Source: Armatimonadota bacterium (GTDB lineage Bacteria; Armatimonadota; Fimbriimonadia; Fimbriimonadales; Fimbriimonadaceae). From it: a stretch of 64,000 nt of DNA. The stretch's first letter is position 1. Every line of letters begins with the position of its first letter. Under the pieces are notes generated by a model. The model was given only the letters and a program-made list of their open reading frames with translations. It was not told the DNA's origin and searched no databases. A program made the translations under genes and the position numbers. The stretch is from contig JACRPN010000011.1 of NCBI GenBank assembly GCA_016223145.1, positions 186,001 to 250,000 on the forward strand, given 5' to 3'. This document shows positions 7,825-15,702 of the stretch, one piece after another.

Positions 7825-9213
7825 CTACGCCCCCAGCTTGTACTTCGGCAGTACCCACGGTCTGCGGTACGGCCTGGAGTAGGCCAGCGTGTTCTTGCCC
7901 GCACGGCCCACGATGTCCATCTTGGCCTTGTCCCAGCGCACCGTCTCACCTGCGTAGAGGCTCGCATTCACGAGGTGGCACACCAGCGTGGTCTGCACCA
8001 CCGACATGAGGTCGGCCCTCGGCGTGCCTCGGCTCTTCACGCAGTCCAGGAAATCGCGCCAGTGGTCTCCCACCTTCGGCTTCTCCGGCTTCGGAAGCTC
8101 CTTGCCGCCGCCATCCAGAATCTGCCATCCGCCGCGCCAGCAGCGAACGGTCTGGCCGTTCGCGCCGACGAACTCGGTGCAATGCCCAGGCTTGCCGGGA
8201 TGGTCGCGCAGGACGGACCACGTCATGATGAAATCGGGGTCCTTGAACCGGAGCAGCGCCTCAATGGTGTCCGGAGCGTCGCGGTCGTCGTCGGTGATCG
8301 CCCACTGGCCGCCATAGGCCGAGACTTCGGTCGGCATCACCAGGTCCTGGTCCTGGCTCATCCCGAGCAGGGCGATATCCATCATGTGAACGCCCCAGTC
8401 GGTGGTCAAACCGCCGCCCGTATTCATCACCCAGCGCCAGTTCCAGTGCGTCTTGTTGGTTTGGTACGGCACCATTTTAGCTGGGCCGATCCAGAAATCA
8501 TAGTCGAAGCCAGCCGGAACCGCCGAAGGTTGGACCTTGCCGATCCGCGTCCCATCGGCAATCCAGGCCCGGCAGTGCGTCACCTTGCCCAGCTTGCCGG
8601 AGCGGACGTAATCGATGGCGTTGGTGAACTCGGGGTCGCTGCGCTGCCAGGTGCCCACCTGGACCACGCGCTTGAAGTGCCGCGCAGCGGCGCCCATGCT
8701 GACGGCCTCCTGGATGTTGTGGCTGATCGGCTTTTCCTGATAGATGTCCTTGCCGGCCTCGCAGGCGTGAATGCAGTTCAGGGCGTGCCAATGGTCCGGA
8801 GTGCCCACGATCACGGCGTCGATGTCCTTGCGCTCCAACATCTTGCGATAGTCTTTATAGGTATCCGGCTTTCTTTTGTACTTGTCTTCAACCGTTTTGA
8901 TGTCGCCGGGCATGCGATTGTCGTCCACGTCGCAAACCGCAGCTACCTCGACATCGTCAAAACGCATGAGGTTGCGCATGTTGGCCGCGCCCATGCCGCC
9001 GCAGCCGATCAGACCGAACACGATCTTCTCGTTGGCCGACTTCTGGGGTTTGGGAGCCGTGTCGGTGTGGACGGCCATCAGGTTGAGGGGGCCGTTCGGG
9101 TCGGTTGCCCGCTTGGGGTTCTGGGCCAGGAGCTTGGGGCCTATAGCGATACCAGCGGCAGCCGTTCCGGCTTTGGCGAGGATCTGTCGGCGAGACGGTT
9201 CAGACTTGGGCAT
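7825..9213 (-). CDS. Gfo/Idh/MocA oxidoreductase with Tat signal (second of pair)
   Basis: 462 residues. Tat leader SRRQILAKAGTAAAGIAIGP, linker to about residue 62, then the nucleotide motif FGLIGCGGMGAAN. The sugar-oxidoreductase signature is intact: VGTPDHWHALNCIHACEAGK followed by YQEKPISHNIQEA with the conserved Glu-Lys-Pro near residue 158. C-terminal residues GNTLAYSRPYRRPWVLPKYK-like are typical of exported members in Planctomycetes and Armatimonadota. AGGTGA lies 7 nt before the ATG. It and the gene at 6441-7670 probably act on a related carbohydrate in the periplasm; this cannot be specified from sequence. Confidence 0.9.
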   Translation of the reverse strand: MPKSEPSRRQILAKAGTAAAGIAIGPKLLAQNPKRATDPNGPLNLMAVHTDTAPKPQKSANEKIVFGLIGCGGMGAANMRNLMRFDDVEVAAVCDVDDNRMPGDIKTVEDKYKRKPDTYKDYRKMLERKDIDAVIVGTPDHWHALNCIHACEAGKDIYQEKPISHNIQEAVSMGAAARHFKRVVQVGTWQRSDPEFTNAIDYVRSGKLGKVTHCRAWIADGTRIGKVQPSAVPAGFDYDFWIGPAKMVPYQTNKTHWNWRWVMNTGGGLTTDWGVHMMDIALLGMSQDQDLVMPTEVSAYGGQWAITDDDRDAPDTIEALLRFKDPDFIMTWSVLRDHPGKPGHCTEFVGANGQTVRCWRGGWQILDGGGKELPKPEKPKVGDHWRDFLDCVKSRGTPRADLMSVVQTTLVCHLVNASLYAGETVRWDKAKMDIVGRAGKNTLAYSRPYRRPWVLPKYKLGA

Positions 9214-9378
9214 TTGAGTTCACCTGGAATGGGATTCTGCATGTGCGGTGGATCTTCCTTCACGACCTGTGTGCCTCCAGCATCTCTCTGACCAGAACAG
9301 GCCCGGCTGAGTCCCTCAATTGGCTCGAAACAGAGAATTGACCTGATCAATCGCCGCATTAACGGAGGCCGCTTTCAG

Positions 9379-9464
9379 GCCCGCAGGGCCGACCTGTTGC
9401 AGCGAAGGGCGCCAGCCCTGGTGAACCGGCCGCACAAACCGAAGAGGCCTGTAGGGCCGACCTA
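9379..9464. repeat. Inverted repeat flanking the RAYT gene, left copy
   Basis: About 86 bp beginning GGCCCGCAGGGCCGAC, with AGGGCGCCAGCCCT in the middle and ending CCTGTAGGGCCGACCTA, which includes the transposase stop codon. The reverse complement of 9918-10003 matches it along the whole length with scattered changes. Each copy contains at least two short palindromes of REP type. Confidence 0.8.
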
Positions 9465-9908
9465 ATCCCACACGTAACGGTCGTCGAACTCGATCCCGGC
9501 TATCCGCAAAAGCTCCCGAAACTCCTCCTGAAACGACACCTTCCGGTGATGCTCCTCTTGGCCTTGGATGTACCGGACGCACGCGGCCACCCCATCCTCG
9601 TTCAACGACATAGCCCCATATCCCGCCTGCCAGGCAAAGGATGGCAGACCCTTCGACTTGAGCCACCGGGAGCTCGACGACTTCACCTTTTCGACGACCT
9701 CTGCTATCGTCAACGTGCGCGAGAGTCGAAAGAGGATGTGCACATGATCTTCGACGCCGCCGACCTGAAGCACTGGACAGTTCAGGTTCTTCAGGACCGT
9801 CGCCAGATAGGGATAGAGCTCTTCGCGGATTGCGGGTGCCAACGCAGGATCTCTGGCTTTGGTGGAGAACACCAGGTGCACCAGGATGTTGGAGAGCGAC
9901 TGCGGCAT
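9462..9908 (-). CDS. IS200/IS605-type (REP-associated) tyrosine transposase
   Basis: 148 residues, the usual length for a Y1 transposase. It shows the HUH metal-binding motif in GVEDHVHILFRL (near residue 55) and the catalytic tyrosine helix in ACVRYIQGQEEHHRK (near 116), the RYIQ.QE.HH signature of RAYT and IS200-like enzymes. The protein nicks single-stranded DNA at hairpins. The flanking 86-bp imperfect inverted repeats with palindromes suggest an intact element of the REP/RAYT kind, probably domesticated or low-copy, since no second transposase is present in the window. There is no clear ribosome site before the ATG. Confidence 0.9.
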   Translation of the reverse strand: MPQSLSNILVHLVFSTKARDPALAPAIREELYPYLATVLKNLNCPVLQVGGVEDHVHILFRLSRTLTIAEVVEKVKSSSSRWLKSKGLPSFAWQAGYGAMSLNEDGVAACVRYIQGQEEHHRKVSFQEEFRELLRIAGIEFDDRYVWD

Positions 9909-9917
9909 CTCAGGACT

Positions 9918-10003
9918 AGTTCGCCCTTACAGGGCTCTCCTCCTTTGGGCGGCTTCTCCCCAGGGCTAGCGCCCTTCGCTTCAACAAGTCGGCCCTTCGG
10001 GCC
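9918..10003. repeat. Inverted repeat flanking the RAYT gene, right copy
   Basis: Reverse complement begins GGCCCGAAGGGCCGAC, carries AGGGCGCTAGCCCT and ends GAGCCCTGTAAGGGCGAAC. It lies immediately upstream of the transposase start and mirrors 9379-9464. Palindromes GGCCCGAAGGGCC and AGGGCTAGCGCCCT are the likely enzyme substrates. Confidence 0.8.
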
Positions 10004-10007
10004 TCGC

Positions 10008-10406
10008 CTACCACATTCTCACTCGGAGCAATTCCTCAGATGGTTGGTTTCCGGTCTTTCGTATGAAAGTTAAATAAGAACGCCTCTTATCGACAACGAT
10101 GCTAACCATGTCTGGCGCGATGCACTCGAAGCGGAATTTCAAGGAAAGCTGCTCTCTCGAACTGCCACGGTAGAGGATAAAAGTCGCCTGCCCAACGCTG
10201 ACTTCTTGCCGAGGAATCCTAACTAGGAAGGCATAGTGTCCTTCTTTGGAGTAATCAGTAATAACTGCACCCCATGTTTGGGCTTGAGCCTTAAGCTCCG
10301 CTATCCCAAGAGTCCGGTAACTAATCGACCAGTCGTCTGAGTGCTGAACTTGTGCGACCCCGAACAACATGCAGGCAGTCACTAATAGGCAAAGTCGCTC
10401 TATCAC
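10008..10406 (-). CDS. Candidate RHS immunity protein, secreted
   Basis: 132 residues when started at GTG 10406, which overlaps the RHS stop codon by 4 bp (GTGA) and gives a clean signal peptide (MIERLCLLVTACMLFGVAQV). An ATG at 10442 in the same frame would add 12 residues before this and is less natural. The mature part is beta-rich with no recognisable domain: ISYRTLGIAELKAQAQTWGA, then TFILYRGSSREQLSLKFRFE. The overlap, opposite-of-core base composition and position directly behind an RHS tip argue for an immunity or partner protein acting in the periplasm. No homologue comes to mind. Confidence 0.5.
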   Translation of the reverse strand: MIERLCLLVTACMLFGVAQVQHSDDWSISYRTLGIAELKAQAQTWGAVITDYSKEGHYAFLVRIPRQEVSVGQATFILYRGSSREQLSLKFRFECIAPDMVSIVVDKRRSYLTFIRKTGNQPSEELLRVRMW

Positions 10407-11305
10407 CACTTGGGTCGCCTCTTGGCACAATAGGTGCCGCATTTGGTTGTGTAAATTGGAGTCCAGAATGGATCGTGAGGCGCAGGCCACCCTGTCGGAT
10501 AGAAGTTATGTCGTGTCGGATGCGCGGCATGGTAATCTGGGTCAATGATTCCAACACATTCGGGTTGAACTGGCCTTTCGCCATGCTTGTCAGACCAACT
10601 GCCGTTGGCATCTTGCCTGATAAAGTGATAGTCCGGATATTGGGAGATGTATACCTTTACTTTGTAATAGCCCACAGGGCAGCGACCGTTTGAAGGAAGG
10701 TTAATCAAGGCTCCGTCGCGTTTTGCCATCGCGACAAGGTAGGAACAATTGCTAGTTAGCATGTCGGGATTTGGGGCCGGTCCTTGCCCTGACACGTATG
10801 ATTGCCATCCCGGACGAAAGCTAAAATCCACATCACATGCAGCAGTATAGCAGTTGTGATCACGATCATTGCGGTCATAGATAGGAGGTGCAGCTTGTTT
10901 AAGCATAACCCTAATGCCTAACGAGGACTGATAGCCACTAGTATCAACTGACGTAGTCGGCTGATTCGAGGCATAGCCATAGGCAGGCTCGGCGGGCCAA
11001 AACGGGTCCACGGTCATCCATCGGCCGTTAACCTGCTGCAATTCTCGTGCTCGAACATACGTCCGAGTTGTGGAGTCTCGATAATAGCCAAGCGTGCCGC
11101 CGAACTTGAACGGCGTTACACTAGATCCAGTTGAAGATCTGATTTCGCCAAAGGGCCAATAGATGTAAGTGTCCGTCTTCGTTTGTGTGCTGTCCAGCAA
11201 CGCCACTGTGTTCCCTTGCGGGTCGGGAACGTAGTCCCGCTCGACGCCATTGCGAACCTCGGAGACGACCTCACCGTCGATCACGCAATAATCTGTCACT
11301 GCCAT
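10403..11305 (-). CDS. Short RHS-repeat core protein with variable C-terminal domain (toxin-like tip)
   Basis: 300 residues; full RHS proteins exceed 1000. It opens inside the RHS core: RDYVPDPQGNTVALLDS, TYIYWPFGEIRSSTG, then GGTLGYYRDSTTRTYVRARE and NGRWMTVDPFWPAEPAYGYA, the pattern that ends the RHS shell. From about residue 125 an unrelated domain follows, with six or more cysteines and the segment YPDYHFIRQDANGSWSDKHG, which resembles a DYHFYRQD..G.WSHK.G motif I know from secreted proteins of unknown function. A GAGGGAG ribosome site 4-5 nt before the ATG shows the short form is translated as such, as in displaced orphan tips. Base composition is visibly more AT-rich than the neighbours, supporting transfer. 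No signal peptide. Confidence 0.75.
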   Translation of the reverse strand: MAVTDYCVIDGEVVSEVRNGVERDYVPDPQGNTVALLDSTQTKTDTYIYWPFGEIRSSTGSSVTPFKFGGTLGYYRDSTTRTYVRARELQQVNGRWMTVDPFWPAEPAYGYASNQPTTSVDTSGYQSSLGIRVMLKQAAPPIYDRNDRDHNCYTAACDVDFSFRPGWQSYVSGQGPAPNPDMLTSNCSYLVAMAKRDGALINLPSNGRCPVGYYKVKVYISQYPDYHFIRQDANGSWSDKHGERPVQPECVGIIDPDYHAAHPTRHNFYPTGWPAPHDPFWTPIYTTKCGTYCAKRRPKW

Positions 11306-11475
11306 TTTCGACTCCCTCTGATGCGTCCGATCTCCCGGTCAGTATAGCAGGGGTATGGATCGGTCCACAAGTGGTTTTTGATATCGACCGTGTTCTGTTC
11401 GCACTTGTCCCTTATGCCACATGGTCGAAGGGCGCCCGTCCCCGAATTCCTCCCCAGGTACACTGAACTCCCCCA

Positions 11476-14361
11476 ATGAACCTGCGCGAGACGCTCCATT
11501 TGCCGGACCCCGACTTCACGATCCCGATGAAGGCGGACCTGCCTGCGCGCGAGCCCGAAATGCAGGCCGAATGGGAGCGCATGGACCTCTACGGCCTGAC
11601 CCAAGAGGCCCGCAAAGATGCGCCCGTATTCGTGCTGCACGATGGGCCGCCGTACACCAACAGCCCGATCCACATCGGCACGGCGCTCAACAAGATTCTC
11701 AAGGATTTCGTCGTCAAATCGCGCTGCATGATGGGCTACCGTGCCCCCTATGTGCCCGGCTACGACAACCATGGCCTTCCGATCGAGCAGACCGTCATGA
11801 AGGCGTTTCACGAAAAGGGTGAGAAGCCTGACGTCGTGACCCTGCGCAAGGCATGCCGAGAGCACGCCGCGAAGTACATCGAGATCCAGTCCAGACAGTT
11901 CAAGCGCCTAGGCATCTTTGGCCTTTGGGACCAGCCCTACGCGACCATGGACTTCAAGTATGAGGCCGAAATCATCCGCGTGTTCAAGCGCATGGCCGAG
12001 GCGGGATACGTCTACAAGGGCCTGCGGCCCACCTTGTGGTCGCCCACCTCACGCACGGCCCTGGCAGACACCGAGATCGTCTACAAGGATCACACCAGCA
12101 AGGCGATCTACGTCAAGTTTCCTCTGCGAGACGACGTGAACGGATGGTCTGGAGGCCTAGCGAACGTCTCGACGATCATCTGGACGACGACGCCCTGGAC
12201 GATCCCGGCGAACCTGGCCGTGGCCTTTCATCCGGCAGTGGATTACGCCATCGTCCACGTCGGCGAAGACCGTTTCGTGGTCGCCGAACCCCTCGTCGGG
12301 CGGCTCGCTGAGGACCTCGGCTGGAGCGGCCATTCGGTCGAGCGCGTGGTGCTCGGGGCCTCGTTCGAAGGCTCCAAGTTCAAGCATCCGATCTTCGACC
12401 GCGACTCGGTTGCGGTGCTTGCCGACTATGTCACCACCGAGGATGGCACCGGCGTCGTCCACACGGCCCCGGGGCACGGCCGCGAGGACTTTTTCACGGG
12501 CCAGAAGTATGGGCTGCCGGTGCTTTGCCCGGTTGACGAGGGCGGCATCCTGACCCAAGAGGCCGGGGAGTTCGCGGGAGTCAGCTACAAGGATTGCGAC
12601 GTGGCGGTGGTGGACCGGCTCAACGAAGTTGGTGCGCTGCTCAAGGTCTCCGACTTCACGCACTCCTACCCCCACGCCGAGCGCGACGACCGGCCCGTTA
12701 TCTTCCGCGCCACCGAACAGTGGTTCGTGGGCATCGACACCAACGATCTCCGCGAGCGGATGCTGCAGCAGATCGAAGGCGTCCAGTTCTTCCCGGAAAA
12801 TGGGCGCGCGCGCATCACGGCGATGGTGGCCAATCGCCCGGATTGGTGCATCTCACGCCAGCGCCCCTGGGGTGTTGGCATCCCCGTCGTCTATGGCGCG
12901 GAATCTGGTGTTCCATGCCTTCATCCCGACGTCATCGAGTCCGTGGCGCAGCTCGTGGAACGCGAGGGATCGGACGCCTGGTTCGATAGAGACCCTAGCG
13001 ACTTATTACCTGCGGGCTTCAAGCACCCGCAGACCGGCGAGACGACGTTCCGCAAGGAAACTGACGTCCTCGACGTGTGGTTCGATAGCGGCTGCACCAG
13101 CCTCTGCGTCCTGGAAGGGCATGTCAACCCGAACTGGAAGGAGCGCTGGCCGGCAGATGTCTATCTCGAAGGCTCCGATCAGCATCGCGGCTGGTTCAAT
13201 TCCAGCCTGATCATCGGCACCGCGACGCGCGGCGAAGCGCCCTATAGGACCCTTGTGACCCACGGCTGGGTCACCGACGAAGAGGGCCGCAAGATGAGCA
13301 AGCGGCTTATGAACTCGCTCGATCCCGAGACGGTCTGCGGGCAGTTCGGCGCAGACATCCTTCGCTATTGGGTGGCCAGCGTCAAGTGGGAGCTCGACGT
13401 TCCCTGCAGCGAGAACCTGCTGCAGAAGTTCGGCGACAACTATCGCAGAATCCGCAATACCCTGCGCTTCTTGCTAGGCAACCTTACGGGATGGTCTCCC
13501 TCGCCGGCCCCTCCCTCAGTTTCAGCTGACGCGAAAACCAAGGGAGGGGCTACCGGACCCGAAAACCCCTCCTTCCCGACAGGTCGGGACTCGGAAGCAT
13601 TTTCGGCCGGAGCCAAAAACAAGGAGGGGGAGTTGCTCGAAGTGGATGAGTGGGTGGTCGCTCAGACCGATCTCCTTGTCGCCGACTGCCTCCAAGCCTA
13701 TGAGCGCTTCGATTTCGGCGCGGTGATCTCGGCGATCCACAACTTCTGCGTGAAGGAGCTTTCGTCGTTCTATCTGGACGCTATCAAGGACCGGATGTAC
13801 TGCGACGGCAAGGATTGGGCGACTCGGCGGTCGGGACAAGCGGCCTGCCATCACGTGCTGACGAACCTCTGCAAGCTGCTGGCGCCGCTCTTGCCCCACA
13901 CGGCTGAAGAGGTCTGGGCGCGGATCCCTGGCGCGCTGGGCCCCAGTGTCCACACACAGGTTATCGAAGCTCCGACTTCGGACCGGCTCGAGGAGATCGA
14001 GGCTTGCGAACGCCAGTCGCGAGTGGCGGCTCTTCTCGAAGTTCGAGAAGAGGTATTCGCGGCGTTCGAGCAGGAAAAAGCCAAGGGCGAGATCAAGGAC
14101 AGCCAGGACGCGGTGCTCCGCTTAGGCGTGGATTCACAAACCCTCAAAACGCTCCAGTCCTTCCGCGAGGACCTGCCAAACCTCCTCAAGGTGAGCTGGG
14201 TCGAGATTTCGGAGGGCGAGGGCGCGGCACAATTTGAAAGGAGCCCTTATTTGAAGTGCGAGCGGAGCCGAATTCGCAGGCCCGACGTAGAGGAAGTGAA
14301 CGGCGTGCCCTTGTGCGGACGCTGCCGAAAGGTCCTACAGGAGCTCGCCCACACCGGATGA
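11476..14361 (+). CDS. ileS: Isoleucine--tRNA ligase
   Basis: 961 residues, class I synthetase charging tRNA-Ile. HIGH motif as PIHIGTALNK near residue 64; KMSKR near 606 in EEGRKMSKRLMNS; editing-domain residues in TIIWTTTPWTIPANL near 234; C-terminal zinc site from two Cys pairs (LKCERS and LCGRCRK). Between the catalytic core and the anticodon domain (about residues 675-721) there is a Pro/Ser/Gly/Lys-rich insertion that is the translation of interspersed repeats at 13497-13638. A TACACT hexamer lies 11 nt before the ATG, giving at most a very short leader; I see no T-box. It is followed by repeats and lspA, a common gene order. Confidence 0.97.
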   Translation: MNLRETLHLPDPDFTIPMKADLPAREPEMQAEWERMDLYGLTQEARKDAPVFVLHDGPPYTNSPIHIGTALNKILKDFVVKSRCMMGYRAPYVPGYDNHGLPIEQTVMKAFHEKGEKPDVVTLRKACREHAAKYIEIQSRQFKRLGIFGLWDQPYATMDFKYEAEIIRVFKRMAEAGYVYKGLRPTLWSPTSRTALADTEIVYKDHTSKAIYVKFPLRDDVNGWSGGLANVSTIIWTTTPWTIPANLAVAFHPAVDYAIVHVGEDRFVVAEPLVGRLAEDLGWSGHSVERVVLGASFEGSKFKHPIFDRDSVAVLADYVTTEDGTGVVHTAPGHGREDFFTGQKYGLPVLCPVDEGGILTQEAGEFAGVSYKDCDVAVVDRLNEVGALLKVSDFTHSYPHAERDDRPVIFRATEQWFVGIDTNDLRERMLQQIEGVQFFPENGRARITAMVANRPDWCISRQRPWGVGIPVVYGAESGVPCLHPDVIESVAQLVEREGSDAWFDRDPSDLLPAGFKHPQTGETTFRKETDVLDVWFDSGCTSLCVLEGHVNPNWKERWPADVYLEGSDQHRGWFNSSLIIGTATRGEAPYRTLVTHGWVTDEEGRKMSKRLMNSLDPETVCGQFGADILRYWVASVKWELDVPCSENLLQKFGDNYRRIRNTLRFLLGNLTGWSPSPAPPSVSADAKTKGGATGPENPSFPTGRDSEAFSAGAKNKEGELLEVDEWVVAQTDLLVADCLQAYERFDFGAVISAIHNFCVKELSSFYLDAIKDRMYCDGKDWATRRSGQAACHHVLTNLCKLLAPLLPHTAEEVWARIPGALGPSVHTQVIEAPTSDRLEEIEACERQSRVAALLEVREEVFAAFEQEKAKGEIKDSQDAVLRLGVDSQTLKTLQSFREDLPNLLKVSWVEISEGEGAAQFERSPYLKCERSRIRRPDVEEVNGVPLCGRCRKVLQELAHTG
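13497..13638. repeat. Repeat insertion inside ileS
   Basis: Two palindromic units are nested in the coding frame: one bounded by CCCCTCCCT and AGGGAGGGGCT (about 13506-13552) and one bounded by CCCCTCCTT and AAGGAGGGGG (about 13566-13630) that contains the TTCCCGAC...GGAAGCATTT unit also found at 1587 and 29461. The length keeps the ileS frame open and adds about 45 residues at a domain boundary. Confidence 0.8.
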
Positions 14362-14383
14362 AATCGAGTCGCACGATCTTGTT

Positions 14384-14535
14384 GCCTCCGTCCCGATCTT
14401 CGGGATGGAGGCATTGGCACGAAGTTTCGGGAGGCACACGTTGATGCTTCCGTCCCGATCTTCGGGATGGAGGCTTTGCCTCAGTTCCTTGAGTGGGGCA
14501 AGCCTTCAAGCCTCCACCCCAGAAGGGGCGGAGGC
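14384..14535. repeat. REPIN-like hairpin cluster (GCCTCC family), locus 3
   Basis: Three hairpins: 14384-14412 and 14446-14474 share TCCGTCCCGATCTTCGGG with the stem closing GGAGGC, and 14510-14535 is an inverted relative (GCCTCCACCCC, closing GGGGCGGAGGC). They fill most of the ileS-lspA gap. The nearly identical first two copies suggest a recent duplication. Confidence 0.8.
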
Positions 14536-14559
14536 ATTCGTTCGTGGCGGTGGACGCCT

Positions 14560-15096
14560 ATGAACCGCCGCATCTTTCTCACCGTTTTCACGCTGTCGGT
14601 TATCGTCGACCAGGTGGTCAAGGAGATTGTTCGGCAGACGCTGAACCCGCACCAGTCGGTCGGTCCTTGGCCGGGGGTGTTCGAGATCACCTTGCAGACC
14701 AACGAGGGCATCGCGTTCGGCATGTTCCAGGGCATCGCGATCTTCCTCACGCCGATCGCCATCGCCATCGGCATCGGCTCTTACCTCTACAGCAAGAATC
14801 ACCCGCAAGAGAGCGCCTGGATCCACACCGCAATGGCCCTGCTCGCAGGCGGCGCCCTGGGCAATCTGATCGACCGGGTGTTCCTGGGGCGGGTGACGGA
14901 CATGTTCGCCTTCCGGCTCATTCATTTCCCGGTATTCAACGTCGCCGATTCGTGCATCACGATCGCGGCGGCGATTCTCATCCTCAAGTGGTCGCGGGAG
15001 CTGGTCACGCACCACCCTGAGGAGACGGCTGAGCAAACTTCGGAGAGCGAAGTCGCCGCCAAACCCTCGGAGCCTGTGGCCGGCGAAGCGCAATAG
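14560..15096 (+). CDS. lspA: Lipoprotein signal peptidase (signal peptidase II)
   Basis: 178 residues. The inner-membrane aspartyl protease that cleaves prolipoproteins. Four membrane segments are visible. The two catalytic-Asp motifs are GNLIDRVFLGRVTDMF (near residue 106) and FPVFNVADSCIT (near 125), matching NxxDR and FNxAD. I place the start at ATG 14560 (MNRRIFLTVFTLSVIVDQ) because the frame further upstream is repeat sequence. The C-terminus carries a 30-residue Glu/Ala-rich tail beyond the usual end. The ileS-lspA order is conserved in many bacteria. No strong ribosome site is visible. Confidence 0.93.
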   Translation: MNRRIFLTVFTLSVIVDQVVKEIVRQTLNPHQSVGPWPGVFEITLQTNEGIAFGMFQGIAIFLTPIAIAIGIGSYLYSKNHPQESAWIHTAMALLAGGALGNLIDRVFLGRVTDMFAFRLIHFPVFNVADSCITIAAAILILKWSRELVTHHPEETAEQTSESEVAAKPSEPVAGEAQ

Positions 15097-15279
15097 AGAC
15101 AGGGGCCGTTGTAGCGCAGGTGTCTCGCCTGTGCATCCCAGCCAAATGCATAGGAAAGGAGCGCGCCAAACTCTTGCGCCTGCTTCGAATCCACCACCTA
15201 AACGGCTCAAGGTCGGGACCATCGTCCCGGACCCCTTCACCGACCGAGCTACCATGAAAGCAGATTCGGAGGCAACACA

Positions 15280-15630
15280 ATGGTTCATGCACCCCTGCGC
15301 GGCGTTTTCCTGTTGGGCCGATTGGCGTTCATCGTGGCGGCCGCGGCCGCTGTACCCGTTCTGCTCAAGAAGGGCAAACCGTTCTTCGATAAGGCAGGCG
15401 ATGCTCTGGTCGAGCTAGGCAACAAGCTCAAGGAAGGCGATAAGCCGAAGGCCGAAGAAACCCAGACCAAAGCCAAAGCCGCACCCAAGGCTGCGGCCAA
15501 GGAACCGTCGTCAAGCAAAGCTGCCACCGCGACGGCCCCCAAGAAGGCTCCAGCCACCGCCAAACAGACCAAGCCCAAAGCCGTCGGCGTCAAGCGCGCT
15601 TCGGCACGCAAGAAGCCACCGATTCAATAG
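15280..15630 (+). CDS. Small protein with N-terminal hydrophobic segment and Lys/Ala/Pro-rich histone-like tail
   Basis: 116 residues. A GGAGG ribosome site lies 7 nt before the ATG. Residues 8-30 (GVFLLGRLAFIVAAAAAVPV) are hydrophobic and may anchor the protein; residues 31-55 are amphipathic; from 56 on the sequence is almost entirely Lys, Ala, Pro, Thr and Ser, resembling histone H1-type tails (PKAAAKEPSS, KKAPATAKQTKPK). Tails like this bind nucleic acid or cell-wall polymers. No family is recognised. It is followed by a strong terminator hairpin. Confidence 0.7.
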   Translation: MVHAPLRGVFLLGRLAFIVAAAAAVPVLLKKGKPFFDKAGDALVELGNKLKEGDKPKAEETQTKAKAAPKAAAKEPSSSKAATATAPKKAPATAKQTKPKAVGVKRASARKKPPIQ

Positions 15631-15655
15631 CTTCAGGGAACCCTCCAAAAGCCGA

Positions 15656-15682
15656 CTGGCCCTCGCATGACGCGAGGGCCAG
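15656..15682. terminator. Bidirectional terminator hairpin
   Basis: Perfect 11-bp stem CTGGCCCTCGC / GCGAGGGCCAG with a 5-nt loop, placed between the convergent 116-residue gene and acs. T-rich sequence follows on the plus side (TGTCGTTT), and the minus side has TTTT after the stem. Confidence 0.85.
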
Positions 15683-15702
15683 TGTCGTTTGGGGTGGACC
15701 GA

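Noticed and set aside
7447-9291. 614-codon plus-strand frame opposite the two Gfo/Idh/MocA genes
   Set aside because: Antisense to two recognisable genes and to their spacer; no start signal and no domain.
11306-11475. T-box or riboswitch leader before ileS
   Set aside because: No T-box core sequence or stem series could be seen, and a TACACT hexamer lies 11 nt before the ATG.
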